In this document: piece by piece, positions 18,669 through 28,102 of the stretch
Numbering within the stretch: position 1 is the stretch's first letter
Layout of the letters: every line of letters starts with the position of its first letter
DNA from: Reyranella sp. CPCC 100927
Lineage (GTDB): Bacteria; Pseudomonadota; Alphaproteobacteria; Reyranellales; Reyranellaceae
Direction of reading: 5' to 3'
Length of the DNA stretch: 64,000 nt
NCBI RefSeq assembly: GCF_007859315.1
Contig: NZ_VOHA01000001.1
Span: 1,054,001 to 1,118,000, forward strand
Made by a program: the position numbers and the translations under genes
Notes under the pieces: model-generated
Databases searched by the model: none
Told to the model about the DNA's origin: nothing
The model's input: the letters and a program-made list of their open reading frames with translations, nothing else

Positions 18669-19244
18669 ATGGTTCCGATGGCCCTGTTGCCGATCCTGAC
18701 GGCGCCCGATCCGCGCCTGAAAAAGAAGTCCCAGCCGGTCAAGGCGGTCGACGCCGAGATCCGCCAGCTGATGGACGACATGCTGGAGACGATGAAGGAC
18801 GCCCCGGGCATCGGCCTTGCGGCGCCACAGGTCGGCGTGCTCAAGCGCGTGATCGTGCTCGAGATCGAGCGCGAGGATACCATCGTCGGGCCGCTGTTCA
18901 TGGCCAACCCTGAGATCATCGACGTGTCCGACGATGACGCGACCTACAACGAGGGTTGCCTCTCGGTGCCGGAGCACTACGCCGACGTCGTCCGGCCGGC
19001 GCGCGTCACCGTCCGCTATCTCGACCGCGACAATGAGCAGCAGGAACTGGCCTGTGACGGGCTGCTCGCCACCTGCGTGCAGCACGAGATCGACCATCTC
19101 GACGGTGTGTTGTTCATCGATAAGATTTCAGCCCTCAAGCGCTCCATGATCCTGCGCAAGCTGGTCAAGGCCCGGAAGGAAAAGGAACGCGACGGCGCTC
19201 CCGATCCTGCCACGAAGGAAATCGAGCACGCGTCGGCGCTTTAG
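18669..19244 (+). CDS. def: peptide deformylase
   Basis: A 191-residue iron/zinc hydrolase that removes the N-formyl group from nascent proteins. The three motifs are intact: GIGLAAPQVG (47-56), EGCLS (95-99, metal Cys), and HEIDH (139-143, metal His pair and catalytic Glu). ATG 18669 is used; ATG 18678 (MALLPIL) is also possible. Its usual partner fmt lies 8.9 kb downstream beyond an accessory block. Confidence 0.96.
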   Translation: MVPMALLPILTAPDPRLKKKSQPVKAVDAEIRQLMDDMLETMKDAPGIGLAAPQVGVLKRVIVLEIEREDTIVGPLFMANPEIIDVSDDDATYNEGCLSVPEHYADVVRPARVTVRYLDRDNEQQELACDGLLATCVQHEIDHLDGVLFIDKISALKRSMILRKLVKARKEKERDGAPDPATKEIEHASAL

Positions 19245-19254
19245 GTCCGCGGGC

Positions 19255-20127
19255 CTACACGGCCAGCCGATACGCCTCACCATCACGCACGATACGGCCG
19301 GCGGTCGGTCCGGCGAAGTGCGTGCCGATCACCAGCGTCGGCGTGTCGGCGAACTGCGCCAGGAAGGCCTGACGTGTCCGGCGCGAGGCATCCTGGTCGG
19401 TGTCGAAGCCCGACGACCAGTGCGGCCGGGCAAGCTGACAGGGGTGGTGCATCAGATCACCCGTGATCACGGCCCGTGCGCCTTGCGATTCGATCACAAC
19501 ACTGACATGGCCCGGCGTGTGGCCGGGTGTCGGCATCAGCCGTATCTCCGGCGCGATCTGTGCATCCATGTCGACCAAGGTTGCCAGCCCGGCATCGACG
19601 ATCGGTTGCACGGAGTCGGCCAGGATGGCGCCGCCGTGACCGCGATCTCCCTCGGCCGCGGCTTCCGCGGTTGCGTGCTCGAATTCGCGGCGGCCCATGT
19701 AGTAGCGTGCGCGGGGAAAGGTCGGGACCCAGCGACCACCCTCCAGCACCGTGTTCCAGCCGACGTGATCGACATGCAGGTGCGTGCACAGCACGGCATC
19801 GACGCTGTCGCGCCGCCAGCCGACGGCCTCCAGGTCGCGCAGGAATCCTGTCTGCAGCATATTGAACATCGGTGCGGCACGCGGCTTGTCGTTGCCGATG
19901 CAGGTGTCGACGATCAGGCGTTGCGACGGCGTCTGGACCAGCAGGGCGTGCACACTGCCCTTGACCTGGCCGTCGGGCGTAGCGAAATGCGGCACCAGCC
20001 AGGTGATCTCCTGGATCGCCGCCGGGTTGCCGTCAGGCAGCATCGAGCCCGGCGTGCCTGTCGGCAGCACGCCTTCGAACTCGACCAGCTTGGTGATGGT
20101 GACGTCGCCGATTTTCCAGGTGAGCAT
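19255..20127 (-). CDS. MBL-fold metallo-hydrolase
   Basis: A 290-residue metallo-beta-lactamase-fold protein with the dizinc motif HLHVDH (116-121), a second His in PTPGHTPGH, an Asp in VITGDLMHHP and a last His in VIGTHFAG. The order resembles the AttM/AidC-like and related lactonase or esterase-type members, but the substrate is not predictable. No signal peptide, so cytoplasmic. Divergent from the Crp/Fnr-type regulator 109 bases away, which could control it. Confidence 0.85.
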   Translation of the reverse strand: MLTWKIGDVTITKLVEFEGVLPTGTPGSMLPDGNPAAIQEITWLVPHFATPDGQVKGSVHALLVQTPSQRLIVDTCIGNDKPRAAPMFNMLQTGFLRDLEAVGWRRDSVDAVLCTHLHVDHVGWNTVLEGGRWVPTFPRARYYMGRREFEHATAEAAAEGDRGHGGAILADSVQPIVDAGLATLVDMDAQIAPEIRLMPTPGHTPGHVSVVIESQGARAVITGDLMHHPCQLARPHWSSGFDTDQDASRRTRQAFLAQFADTPTLVIGTHFAGPTAGRIVRDGEAYRLAV

Positions 20128-20235
20128 GGCTGCAGCCTCGGGTTGTTGCGGAGCGTGGCGGCAGACTATGGCGGTCGGTCGGGCGCGACATTATCCTTTG
20201 TTAACGCTGGTCACTTTGCCGGACGGTGGTCTCCC

Positions 20236-20850
20236 ATGAAGCCCGTCTACGATCCCGCTCTTGATCTGATCGACATCTTCGAGGCGCGCGTGCGCAGCAC
20301 GCTGCCGCAGGCGCAGCGCCTGCGCGGCACCATCACAAGCCGGCGTGTTGCACAGGGGCAGGCGCTGTTTCACGCGGGCGAACCGGTGTCAGGCGTGTTC
20401 CTGGTGAGAGCCGGTGTGATCAAGTTTGCCTATGTGTCCGAAGATGGCGTCGAGCGCGTGCGCGACTTCATCGCCGAAGGCCAGATCGCGGCCTGCGTCG
20501 GTGCGCTGGCTGGTGGTGACTCGGTGGCAGCCTACGATGGCGTTGCCTGCGAAGACGCAGTGGTCGACTGCCTGGATTTCGGTCCTGTGTGTCAGCTCAC
20601 CAAGTCCGAGCCGCTGTGGGCACGGTGCATTGGTTTGCTGCTCTACGATACGACCCGGAACCTCACGGAGCGCGAACGCACGCTGCTCACGCTGACGCCA
20701 CCCGATCGCCTGGCACAGGCCGTCGCCGAACGCCCCTGGCTGCTGACCCGCGTGTCGCAGCGCGACCTTGCGGCCTATATCGGCATCACGCCGGTATCGC
20801 TGTCACGCCTGAAGGCCCGAACTCGGCGGCAGGTCGAAGCCGCTGCTTAG
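20236..20850 (+). CDS. Crp/Fnr family transcriptional regulator
   Basis: A 204-residue regulator with an N-terminal cyclic-nucleotide-type sensor (about residues 30-120, GQALFHAGEPVSGVFLVRAG) and a C-terminal helix-turn-helix (173-195, SQRDLAAYIGITPVSLSRLK). There is no N-terminal Fnr-type cysteine cluster; the few cysteines (C88, C105, C112, C119) are scattered in the sensor, so the signal is unclear. ATG 20236 follows GGTGGT. Divergent from the MBL-fold gene, its likely neighbour target. Confidence 0.87.
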   Translation: MKPVYDPALDLIDIFEARVRSTLPQAQRLRGTITSRRVAQGQALFHAGEPVSGVFLVRAGVIKFAYVSEDGVERVRDFIAEGQIAACVGALAGGDSVAAYDGVACEDAVVDCLDFGPVCQLTKSEPLWARCIGLLLYDTTRNLTERERTLLTLTPPDRLAQAVAERPWLLTRVSQRDLAAYIGITPVSLSRLKARTRRQVEAAA

Positions 20851-20891
20851 CGAACACCGCAATTCCTCGTGTTGCTCCGGACAACGAGCGC

Positions 20892-21128
20892 CTAGGGCGA
20901 AATGCCGCGCGGCCGCTTCTCGTCCGGCAGCAATCGCCGGTCTTCATCTTCAGGGCCAACCTTGCGCAGGGTCGGGTCTCGCGGCGGCAACTCCACCGGG
21001 GTCTCGCCCGGCCTGTCGCCGCCACGGGGCTCGGGCGGCGGATCCTTGATCTTGGGCTTCGGCGGGTCGCCGGGCGGCTTGGGGGGCGGTTTTTGCGGGC
21101 GGGGTGGTGGTTCTTCGGGGAGGGACAT
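20892..21128 (-). CDS. small proline-rich protein
   Basis: A 78-residue protein in which roughly a third of residues are proline, interspersed with lysine, arginine and glutamate (EEPPPRPQKPPPKPPGDPPK). GAGG lies 8 bases before the ATG. No family was recognised; probably disordered. It could be a chance frame in GC-rich DNA, but the ribosome site and the lack of any other gene in the interval support it. It is the gene nearest downstream of the transglutaminase, on the same strand. Confidence 0.45.
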   Translation of the reverse strand: MSLPEEPPPRPQKPPPKPPGDPPKPKIKDPPPEPRGGDRPGETPVELPPRDPTLRKVGPEDEDRRLLPDEKRPRGISP

Positions 21129-21196
21129 GGCGGCCTCATCTGTCGTCCCTGAACCAACGCTGCGCGCCCCGGAAAAGTTTCGTCGGCTGGCGGCCG

Positions 21197-22096
21197 TCAA
21201 GCCTGGCGCGTGACGGTTACCTCGACCTCGAGTCCCTGTGCATCGCTTGCGGCGCCTTCCCACGACCCGGATACCGGCGAGGCCTGCGCCGGGTCGCGCA
21301 CGATGGCGACCGGTATCAGCTCGCCGTCGGAGGTGAGCGCATTGGTGGGATCGAAGTGCATCCAGCCGGCGCCGGGCAGATAGATCTGGGTCCAGGCATG
21401 GGTGGCGCCGCCGCCCGTCACCGCCTGGGCATCGGTGGCCTCGTCGCGGCCGGGATCGTAGATGTAGCCGCTGACGAAACGCGCCGCGAGGCCGAGGCTG
21501 CGGGCGCCCTCCATCATCAGGTAGGCGAAATCGCGGCACGTGCCGCTGCTGGCGCTCAGCGTTTCCAGCGGCGACTGGGTACCGTAGGCATCGCGCGCCA
21601 GGTACGTGAAGTTGCTCTTGATCGCCGCTGCCATGGCGTTGAGCACCGGCAAGGTCTCGGGCAGCCCGGGCGCATCCTCGGCGCTCCCGGTGAGAAAGCC
21701 CTTGGCCCACAGATCGACGGCATGCTCCGGATCGGGTACGTGCCGCTCCTGCAGGCCGGCAAGGTCACGGATCTCATCGGCCGAATAGGCGAGCGGCAGG
21801 TTGCGGGCGTGCTCCGACACCATCGACTGCGTGGCGATCAGCGGAAAGCGCTCGACGTCGAGGGTGCTCTCGATCGCCAGCGCATCGGCAGGCTCGGCGA
21901 AGTCGACCAGCGCGATGCTGTTGCCGAACACGTCATACTGCCAGATCGTCTGGCTCGGGGCGGGACTGATGGTCAGCGCCGCATCGTGCAGCAGCATTTC
22001 GTGGCTGTCGCGCGGTCGCAACATCAGCCGATGCCGCCCGAAGGCCACCGGCTTGGCGTAGCGGTACGTCGTGGTGTGTCGCAGCTGAAAGCGCAT
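21197..22096 (-). CDS. transglutaminase-like family protein
   Basis: A 299-residue protein with the bacterial transglutaminase-like N-terminal domain (MRFQLRHTTTYRYAKPVAFG) followed by a transglutaminase/protease core. The catalytic triad is visible: C187 in SGTCRDFAYL, H233 in GATHAWTQIYL, D249 in MHFDPTN. Such proteins are usually cytoplasmic peptidases or amidases of unknown substrate. It lies 77 bases downstream of the TonB receptor on the same strand and could be read through from it. Confidence 0.9.
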   Translation of the reverse strand: MRFQLRHTTTYRYAKPVAFGRHRLMLRPRDSHEMLLHDAALTISPAPSQTIWQYDVFGNSIALVDFAEPADALAIESTLDVERFPLIATQSMVSEHARNLPLAYSADEIRDLAGLQERHVPDPEHAVDLWAKGFLTGSAEDAPGLPETLPVLNAMAAAIKSNFTYLARDAYGTQSPLETLSASSGTCRDFAYLMMEGARSLGLAARFVSGYIYDPGRDEATDAQAVTGGGATHAWTQIYLPGAGWMHFDPTNALTSDGELIPVAIVRDPAQASPVSGSWEGAASDAQGLEVEVTVTRQA

Positions 22097-22173
22097 GAGG
22101 TCGGCAGGTTCTCGGGTCGTTGCCAGCGAAGCCGGGTAATCTACCAGATGACCTGCCGACCATCACCACCCGA

Positions 22174-24222
22174 TCAGAATGTCACTCTGACGCTGCCGTA
22201 GATGCTGCGGCCAGGCTCGGGAAATCCATCGACCAGCGTATAGTTCTGATCGAAGAAGTTTCGGATGCCGATGATGGTCCGTACATTGGCGTTGATGGCG
22301 TACTCGGCCTGCAGATTGACCACGGCGTAGGCCCCGGTCTTGTAGTAGCGGGTGCCGGCGGTGTTGACCGTCCAGCGGCTGCTGGCGACCTGGATGCTCG
22401 GCGTGAGGCTCAGTCCTTCGATCGGTTGCCAGGTCGTGTACAGGAAAAGCTGATGCGTCGGCGTGCCGATCGGTTTGAGCAGCGGGTCGGCTGGCGCGGT
22501 GATCTCGCGCTTCAGCAGCGTGTAGTTGCCGCCGACGCGCCAGTTCGATGTGATGTCCGACATCAGCGCCATCTCGAAACCATAGTACTTGCCATCGCCG
22601 ACGTTGCGGCTCTGCGTTACCGCCGTGCCGTTCACCACCATCGGCACCGACTGGATCATGTCCTTGACGTCGCTGTAGAAGAGCGCGCCTGTCAGGCGGG
22701 TGCGCGGCGCGATGTCGACACCGCCGCCCACCTCGTAGTTGATGGCGCGTTCGGCCTTCAGGTTGGGGTTCGACGTGGCGCCGCCGAAACGCGTGCTGAA
22801 GCGTTCGAAGATCGTGGGAAAGCGCGTGCGGGACGACACGCTGGCATAGAGCCGCGCCGTATTGCTGAAGCGGTAGATTGCCGCCGTCTGCCAGTTGAAA
22901 GCATCGTTGTTGCGGCGCCGGTAGTTGATGAATTGCCCGGTGGCGCCGCTGCCGGTGAAGTCCTGCGCCTTGCTGAGATGGCGCCAGTCATAGCTGAAGC
23001 CGGCGACGAGATCGAATTTGTCGGTGGCATGGAACGTATTCTCGATCGCCACTGAGCCCGTATCTTCGGTCGTCGTCTGCCACGGTTCGCGGAATGGTGT
23101 CGGTGCGTAGAGGCGCTGGTATTCGCGGTGGTTGTCCCGCCGGTAATGGAACGCAACCTTTAGCGTGTTCATGGGAATGAGGTCGGTGCCCGCCTCGACG
23201 CTGCCGCCCCAGGCCCAGTCGTCGTAGATGCTGCGGAACGAGCGGGCCAGCGTCTGCCGCGACATTGCCGGGTCGTCATAGGAATACAGGCCGTTCTTGA
23301 ACGTGTTGTAGAACAGCCGGGTCTTGACGTACGACGCATCGCCGATCCGTGTGTTCGACAGCCAATAGATATTCTGGATGTCCCAGTAAGGCCAGCGCCA
23401 GTAGCGTTGCTGCGCCACGGGATCGGAGACGTGCAGCGGCGCTTCCTTGCTGCCTGACTGGCGCGTGAAGCTCAGCGAGTATTCGTCGGTCTCGTTTGGC
23501 GTGAAGCCGATCTTGGCGTTGACGCGCCAGTCATTGGTCTTGGAGTTGGCGCGTGCGCCGCCGTTCTCGTTGGCGCGCCACCGGAAGCTGTCGGACAGGG
23601 TCCAGTGGTCCTGGTCGAGCACCGCGCCGCTGACCTGAGCGTAGAAGCGCTCCTGTCGTGTGCCGGCCATGGCGTAGCCGTTCCAGCCATTGTAGCCGCC
23701 CTGGGGACCGAGCGAGAGGCCGGTGCGCAGTTCCGCCTCGAAGGGCTTTGTCGGCTTGCGGGTCACCAGGTTGATCGCGCCGCCCAAGCCGCCGGGGCCG
23801 TCGAGCACCGAGACATAGCCCTTGGAAACCTGGATCTCCGACAGATCCGGCGTCAGGACGCGACCGAAGTCCAGCCGGTTGTCGGCCGGCAGGTAGATGC
23901 GGATTCCGTCGATCGACAGCGGAACCTGGAAGCGGTCGAAACCGCGCACGTAGATCAGCCGTTCGTTGCGGCTGCCGCCGGTGCTCGACGCCGTGACGCC
24001 GGGAATGATGTTCACGGCGTCATCGAGCGTCTTCTTGTCGAAGCGCCACATCTCCTCGTTCGACAGTACGCTGCCGGCGCCGATACCGTTGTTCTTGTCG
24101 CCGTGCACCGCGATCGTGCCCAGCGTGAAGACATCCTGCTGTGCCCACGCCGTGCCCGCCATGGCCAGACCTGCCGTGACAGCCGCTGGCGCTGTCGCTA
24201 TAGCTATCCGTATATAACGCAT
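22174..24222 (-). CDS. TonB-dependent outer-membrane receptor
   Basis: A 682-residue gated outer-membrane porin. Signal peptide residues 1-27 (ending AWA), TonB-box-like DVFTLGTIAVHG, plug domain with IPGVTASSTGGSRNERLIYV and RGFDRFQVPLSIDGIRIYL, then a beta-barrel ending in the terminal aromatic (VRVTF). It imports an energised ligand such as a siderophore, haem or other chelate; the ligand cannot be read from sequence. The third gene of the solute-binding/DUF1111/receptor operon, 33 bases after DUF1111. Confidence 0.93.
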   Translation of the reverse strand: MRYIRIAIATAPAAVTAGLAMAGTAWAQQDVFTLGTIAVHGDKNNGIGAGSVLSNEEMWRFDKKTLDDAVNIIPGVTASSTGGSRNERLIYVRGFDRFQVPLSIDGIRIYLPADNRLDFGRVLTPDLSEIQVSKGYVSVLDGPGGLGGAINLVTRKPTKPFEAELRTGLSLGPQGGYNGWNGYAMAGTRQERFYAQVSGAVLDQDHWTLSDSFRWRANENGGARANSKTNDWRVNAKIGFTPNETDEYSLSFTRQSGSKEAPLHVSDPVAQQRYWRWPYWDIQNIYWLSNTRIGDASYVKTRLFYNTFKNGLYSYDDPAMSRQTLARSFRSIYDDWAWGGSVEAGTDLIPMNTLKVAFHYRRDNHREYQRLYAPTPFREPWQTTTEDTGSVAIENTFHATDKFDLVAGFSYDWRHLSKAQDFTGSGATGQFINYRRRNNDAFNWQTAAIYRFSNTARLYASVSSRTRFPTIFERFSTRFGGATSNPNLKAERAINYEVGGGVDIAPRTRLTGALFYSDVKDMIQSVPMVVNGTAVTQSRNVGDGKYYGFEMALMSDITSNWRVGGNYTLLKREITAPADPLLKPIGTPTHQLFLYTTWQPIEGLSLTPSIQVASSRWTVNTAGTRYYKTGAYAVVNLQAEYAINANVRTIIGIRNFFDQNYTLVDGFPEPGRSIYGSVRVTF

Positions 24223-24255
24223 GCCCCGATTTCCCCCTGAGGATGGACGTTGTTG

Positions 24256-25608
24256 CTAGAGCGTGTTGAGAAACGCCAGGAGCGCGTCGCGCTCGATCGC
24301 TGTCAGCGCGCGGAAGGAGTCGGCGGAAGCCTGGGCTTCGCCGCCGTGCCAGAGGATCGCCTCGATCACGGTGCGGGCGCGGCCGTCATGCAGGTACGAT
24401 GCCTGGTCGCCGACGATGGCCGTCAGCCCCAGGCCCCACAACGGCGGCGTACGCCAGTCGCGAGGACCGGCGGCGAAGTCGGGGCGCCCGTCGGCCAAGC
24501 CGTCGCCCATGTCGTGCAGCAGCAGGTCGGTGTACGGATGGATCTGCGTCGCGCCTGCGACGCCGTTGCCTGCGGCGACGGGCAAGGTCGGTACGTGACA
24601 GCGCGCGCAGCCGATTGTGGCGAACAGTGCCTCGCCCTGGCGTACGCGCGGATGATCGATCCCGCGGCGCTGCGGCGGCGCCAGTGAACGCAGATAGAGC
24701 ATCACGGCATCGAGTTGGCCGTCGGACAATTCGGGCCGTCCACCCGACGCCGCGGCGCGGCATGCAGCCTGCGCGTCCGCGCAGTTCTCGTTCGGGCGCA
24801 TGCTGGACGTGATGCCGAGATCGTCGCGAAAGGCTGCCGCCACCTGCTGGCGCAGGCCGGCCTGGTTGGCCTTCCAGCCGAACCGCCCGACGACATGCGT
24901 GCCTGCCACAGTGTCCCAGACGCGATTGACGCGGCCGCGAATGCCGTCGGCACCGCTGCTTTGTGTCGCCGCGAGACGGACGATCGCCGCTTCCGGTACC
25001 GCTTCCAGCAGACCCATGCCGAAGACCGGCGGTGCGATGCGCACGGATGTCAGGACGTCATCATCAAGCGGTCCGTAGGCAAGGTCGCGAAAGCGTAGCT
25101 CGGGACGGCGCATCGGTACGCGCGTGCCGTCGGCCAGGATTTCGACGAACTCGTGCCACACCAGTATCGCCTTGCCTTCGCCGGGCACGCCGGGAATGCC
25201 GTCGGGGTTGAGCTGATCGCCGTAAGCGGGATGCGGTTGCGGGCCACCATGCTCGTTGCGACCGGGAATGCTCAATCGGACGACCATGGAGCGCATCACA
25301 TCGGGTGCGCCGCGCGGCGGCTCGCCGCGGCCATTGCCGATATGGCAGGCGATACAGGACAGCCGATTGTGCAGCGGGCCCAGCCCGTCGAGGTCGGGTT
25401 GTTCACGCGAGGGTGCCACCAGCCAGGCCTGATGGAAGAGGCTCTCTCCGTTGCGAAAGACGGCACGTTCCCGATCCGATAACGTGGCCACCGGCCGGGC
25501 GAACGCGTCACGGCCGACCTGGGCTGCGACATCACCGCTGTCGATTGCCACGGCCAACGCCGCGCCGGCCATGACGGCACGCCAGGTCCCGCTGCGTCGT
25601 TGCGTCAT
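24256..25608 (-). CDS. di-haem c-type cytochrome, DUF1111 thiol oxidoreductase-like
   Basis: A 450-residue exported protein with two haem c sites, CIACH (C85, C88, H89) and CARCH (C334, C337, H338), and the DUF1111 signature in between (GRFGWKANQA, LGPLHNRLSC). The N-terminal segment AVMAGAALAVAID suggests a signal peptide. Family members are bacterial di-haem oxidoreductases often found beside iron uptake genes. Its ATG overlaps the stop of the solute-binding gene, so coupled translation is likely. A redox role at the cell surface, for example metal reduction or release, is inference. Confidence 0.88.
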   Translation of the reverse strand: MTQRRSGTWRAVMAGAALAVAIDSGDVAAQVGRDAFARPVATLSDRERAVFRNGESLFHQAWLVAPSREQPDLDGLGPLHNRLSCIACHIGNGRGEPPRGAPDVMRSMVVRLSIPGRNEHGGPQPHPAYGDQLNPDGIPGVPGEGKAILVWHEFVEILADGTRVPMRRPELRFRDLAYGPLDDDVLTSVRIAPPVFGMGLLEAVPEAAIVRLAATQSSGADGIRGRVNRVWDTVAGTHVVGRFGWKANQAGLRQQVAAAFRDDLGITSSMRPNENCADAQAACRAAASGGRPELSDGQLDAVMLYLRSLAPPQRRGIDHPRVRQGEALFATIGCARCHVPTLPVAAGNGVAGATQIHPYTDLLLHDMGDGLADGRPDFAAGPRDWRTPPLWGLGLTAIVGDQASYLHDGRARTVIEAILWHGGEAQASADSFRALTAIERDALLAFLNTL

Positions 25609-26894
25609 TTTTCAGGGATGATCTGTCGCAACAGAGCGCGCGCCCGTTGATGGGCATCATCGATTCGCTGATCCCACGCAGGGCGTGCGCGATCCTGGCG
25701 GACCTGATCGAGAGCGGCAGGATCGACGGCTTCGGCGCTGGCGACGGGCACGAATCCGGCCAATGCCTTCGCTTCATCCAGCAACGACTGGCGATGCCCA
25801 TCGGGCGAGCGGGCGAGCGCGTCTTCGGCTTGTCCGATGCTGCGCCAGAGCGCCGGCAGGCCTCCGTGCGGCCGTGTGATGGCGGCATCGAACAGGGCAG
25901 AGATCAGCTCGCGGCGACGGGCGCCGAGATCGCCGTCATAAGCGACCGTCGTACCCGGCGGCAGTTCGAAGGGATTGACGGCGGTGGGCGGGCCGCCGGC
26001 ATAGGCATCCGGTCGCACGGGATAGCGCTGGATATCGGGATGCGTCAGCAACCGCTGTCCCGGCGCGGACAACAGGAAATCAACAAAGGTCTGCGCCGCC
26101 TTGGCGTGCGGGGCGCGTGCCGTGACGGCGACGTGCGCCGGCAGGAACGCCGTCGGTTGCGGGTACACCAGCGTCATGCGGCGCCCCTTGGCGATGGCGG
26201 CACGGATGGGAAAGTCGATCGCCATGGCGACGGCGGCGTCGCCGGTGGCCACGGCGTCGATCATGCCCAGGCCCGTGTCGAGCCGGCCGTTGGCGGCGAT
26301 GCGCGACAGCAAGCGCCATCCGGCATCCCACCCGGCGCCCTGCAGGATGATGTCATACAGCGCCGGCGCGAACCCCACGCGCGCGGGCACGGGCAGCACG
26401 ACCAGGCCGGCGTAAGCCGGTGCCGCCAGGTCTTCCCAGCGTTTGGGCAACGCCAGCCCGCGCGCGGCGATGACGTCGGGATTTACGGCCAGGCCGTAGC
26501 CCGCCACTTCGAAGGCCTCGAAGTAGCCTTGCGGATCCGATAGCGCCTGACGGTCGATGCGGCCGGGCAGCACGGCACGATCGATCGTCAGCGGCCGGAA
26601 AGCCTGCTGGGCGCGCAACGCCAGGAAATTCTCCGCCGCGGGTGTCCAGTAGACGTCGATACCGTCCTGATCGGGCTGGCTCAGCGCTGCCAGCGCATCG
26701 CCGGCGCGTTTCCAGACGATCTGCAGGTCGATATCGGGATGTGCCTGCTCAAACGCCTGCTCGAAGCGCGTGGTCATGACCTCCGGATAGCTGGTCACGA
26801 CGACGACCCGGTCATTCTCGGCGATGGCGGGCGCGACACCCAGCAGCGCGACAGCGGCGATCATCGCGGCGGCAATGCGCCCCAGTCGCGTCAT
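25605..26894 (-). CDS. ABC transporter substrate-binding protein, no cognate permease nearby
   Basis: A 429-residue periplasmic binding protein of the family-1/iron-type class. Signal peptide RIAAAMIAAVALLGVAPAIA, then TSYPEVMTTRFEQAFEQAHP and the DVYWTPAAENFLA segment. ATG 26894 is preferred over an upstream GTG at 26957 because the signal peptide begins there, though no clear ribosome site precedes it. No permease or ATPase gene adjoins it; the next genes are DUF1111 and a TonB receptor. This suggests either a distant transporter or a binding protein working with the receptor. Confidence 0.82.
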   Translation of the reverse strand: MTRLGRIAAAMIAAVALLGVAPAIAENDRVVVVTSYPEVMTTRFEQAFEQAHPDIDLQIVWKRAGDALAALSQPDQDGIDVYWTPAAENFLALRAQQAFRPLTIDRAVLPGRIDRQALSDPQGYFEAFEVAGYGLAVNPDVIAARGLALPKRWEDLAAPAYAGLVVLPVPARVGFAPALYDIILQGAGWDAGWRLLSRIAANGRLDTGLGMIDAVATGDAAVAMAIDFPIRAAIAKGRRMTLVYPQPTAFLPAHVAVTARAPHAKAAQTFVDFLLSAPGQRLLTHPDIQRYPVRPDAYAGGPPTAVNPFELPPGTTVAYDGDLGARRRELISALFDAAITRPHGGLPALWRSIGQAEDALARSPDGHRQSLLDEAKALAGFVPVASAEAVDPAALDQVRQDRARPAWDQRIDDAHQRARALLRQIIPEK

Positions 26895-27002
26895 GACAAG
26901 ACGGCGCGCCGCGCGTGTCAATCGCGCGGAAACCCAATGTTCTAGCTCTTGGCGCACGCCGTCATCCCCCCGGTCGGCCTGCTGACGAAGCGGTAACCCG
27001 CT

Positions 27003-27037
27003 CGCTATATCTGCGTGAATATAGCGCGGCGTGTCAA
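27003..27037 (-). promoter_or_regulatory. operator-like palindrome with -35 element before the SBP/DUF1111/TonB operon
   Basis: CGCTATAT (27003-27010), 8 bases, then ATATAGCG (27019-27026), a perfect 8-base inverted repeat. On the minus strand a consensus TTGACA (27037-27032) lies immediately upstream, so a protein on the palindrome would overlap the promoter spacer and -10 region. The next gene in that direction is the solute-binding protein. The regulator is unknown. Confidence 0.6.
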
Positions 27038-27109
27038 CAGGGACGGCGTGAGGCTGACGACTGGGAAGCCGGCTCGGCCCGGCAGAGACAAACCTACCGG
27101 GCCGTTGGC

Positions 27110-27862
27110 TCAGCGGGTCGGCGTATGGCGATCGAGGAAGGCGCCGACGCGGCGGATCGATTCGGCCATGTGAGTCGGGCCGCGCCAGTCCTGCTGCACC
27201 TCGAGATTGGGCGCCAGGCTCTCGATCTCGGCGCTGGTTGCTGCCGGATGCGGCGTGTCGGTACCGGGCTGCAGGTAGAGCGGCGTGCGGCAGCCGCGCA
27301 CGAAATCGCGGCTGACCGAAAACACGAAGTCGCCACCGAACATGTTGTGGCCGAAGCTCTGGATCACATCCTCGCCCAGGCTGGGATCGCGCTCACGCAT
27401 GGTCTTGCTGAAACCGTCGACTGCCGCTGCCCAGGTTGCGCGATTCTCGTGCATGCCGATCGGGTTCTGCAGCACGGCGGCGGTGATGCGATCGGGCGCC
27501 ACCTCACACAGCTTCAGGCAGAAGCTGCCGCCGATGCAGCCGCCCATGATGTGAAATTGGCGAAAGCCCAGATGGTCCATCAGTGCCAAGTGATCGGCGG
27601 CATAGGTGTGCCAGCCATGATCGGCCGCCACCGCGCCGCGCGACTGGCCGGCATTGCGCTGATCCATGCCGACCACCGTGAAGCGGTCCGACAGGGTCGC
27701 CATCGGGTCCATCCACGCCGCCGGCGCCTTGGGATCGGCCGGACTGTGCCGCCAGTACGTCAACTGCGAGCGCAGGCCCCCGGGCGCGAACAGCAGAAGC
27801 GGGAAGCCCGAACCATGGACTTCGTAGTAGATCTCGGCGTCGGGAAGTTTGAGCGTGGGCAT
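27110..27862 (-). CDS. alpha/beta hydrolase with Cys in the nucleophile elbow
   Basis: A 250-residue alpha/beta hydrolase-fold protein. The elbow reads GGCIGG (107-112, C109) where most members have GxSxG, as in some dienelactone-hydrolase-like enzymes. The oxyanion region is FAPGGL and the likely catalytic His is in [11 protein letters not shown] 27862, with GGAG 8 bases upstream, is chosen over a longer frame to 27928. It lies outside the SBP operon, upstream of its promoter. The substrate is unknown. Confidence 0.82.
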   Translation of the reverse strand: MPTLKLPDAEIYYEVHGSGFPLLLFAPGGLRSQLTYWRHSPADPKAPAAWMDPMATLSDRFTVVGMDQRNAGQSRGAVAADHGWHTYAADHLALMDHLGFRQFHIMGGCIGGSFCLKLCEVAPDRITAAVLQNPIGMHENRATWAAAVDGFSKTMRERDPSLGEDVIQSFGHNMFGGDFVFSVSRDFVRGCRTPLYLQPGTDTPHPAATSAEIESLAPNLEVQQDWRGPTHMAESIRRVGAFLDRHTPTR

Positions 27863-28066
27863 ACGCGATCTCCAAATGTCGCTGGGTCGTGCGGCGAGAG
27901 CATCGGTCGGAACACCCGCGTCATTCAAGCCCGACGGACGCCGAACTGCCGTCGGAAACGGCGCATGATCGTGCGGATAGACGACGGGCGGCTACCGCTT
28001 TGCCATGTGCCAACCTGGACGAAGACGGGTGCGATGGTGCCGCAAGTGCGGGACGGCGGCTGTGCG

Positions 28067-28096
28067 TTGCCGCATACTGGCTCCGCGGCCTATAAC
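28067..28096 (+). promoter_or_regulatory. candidate fmt promoter (possibly leaderless)
   Basis: TTGCCG, 18 bases, TATAAC. The -10 ends only 6 bases before the fmt ATG, so transcription would start at or next to the start codon. Confidence 0.45.
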
Positions 28097-28102
28097 GCCC
28101 CC

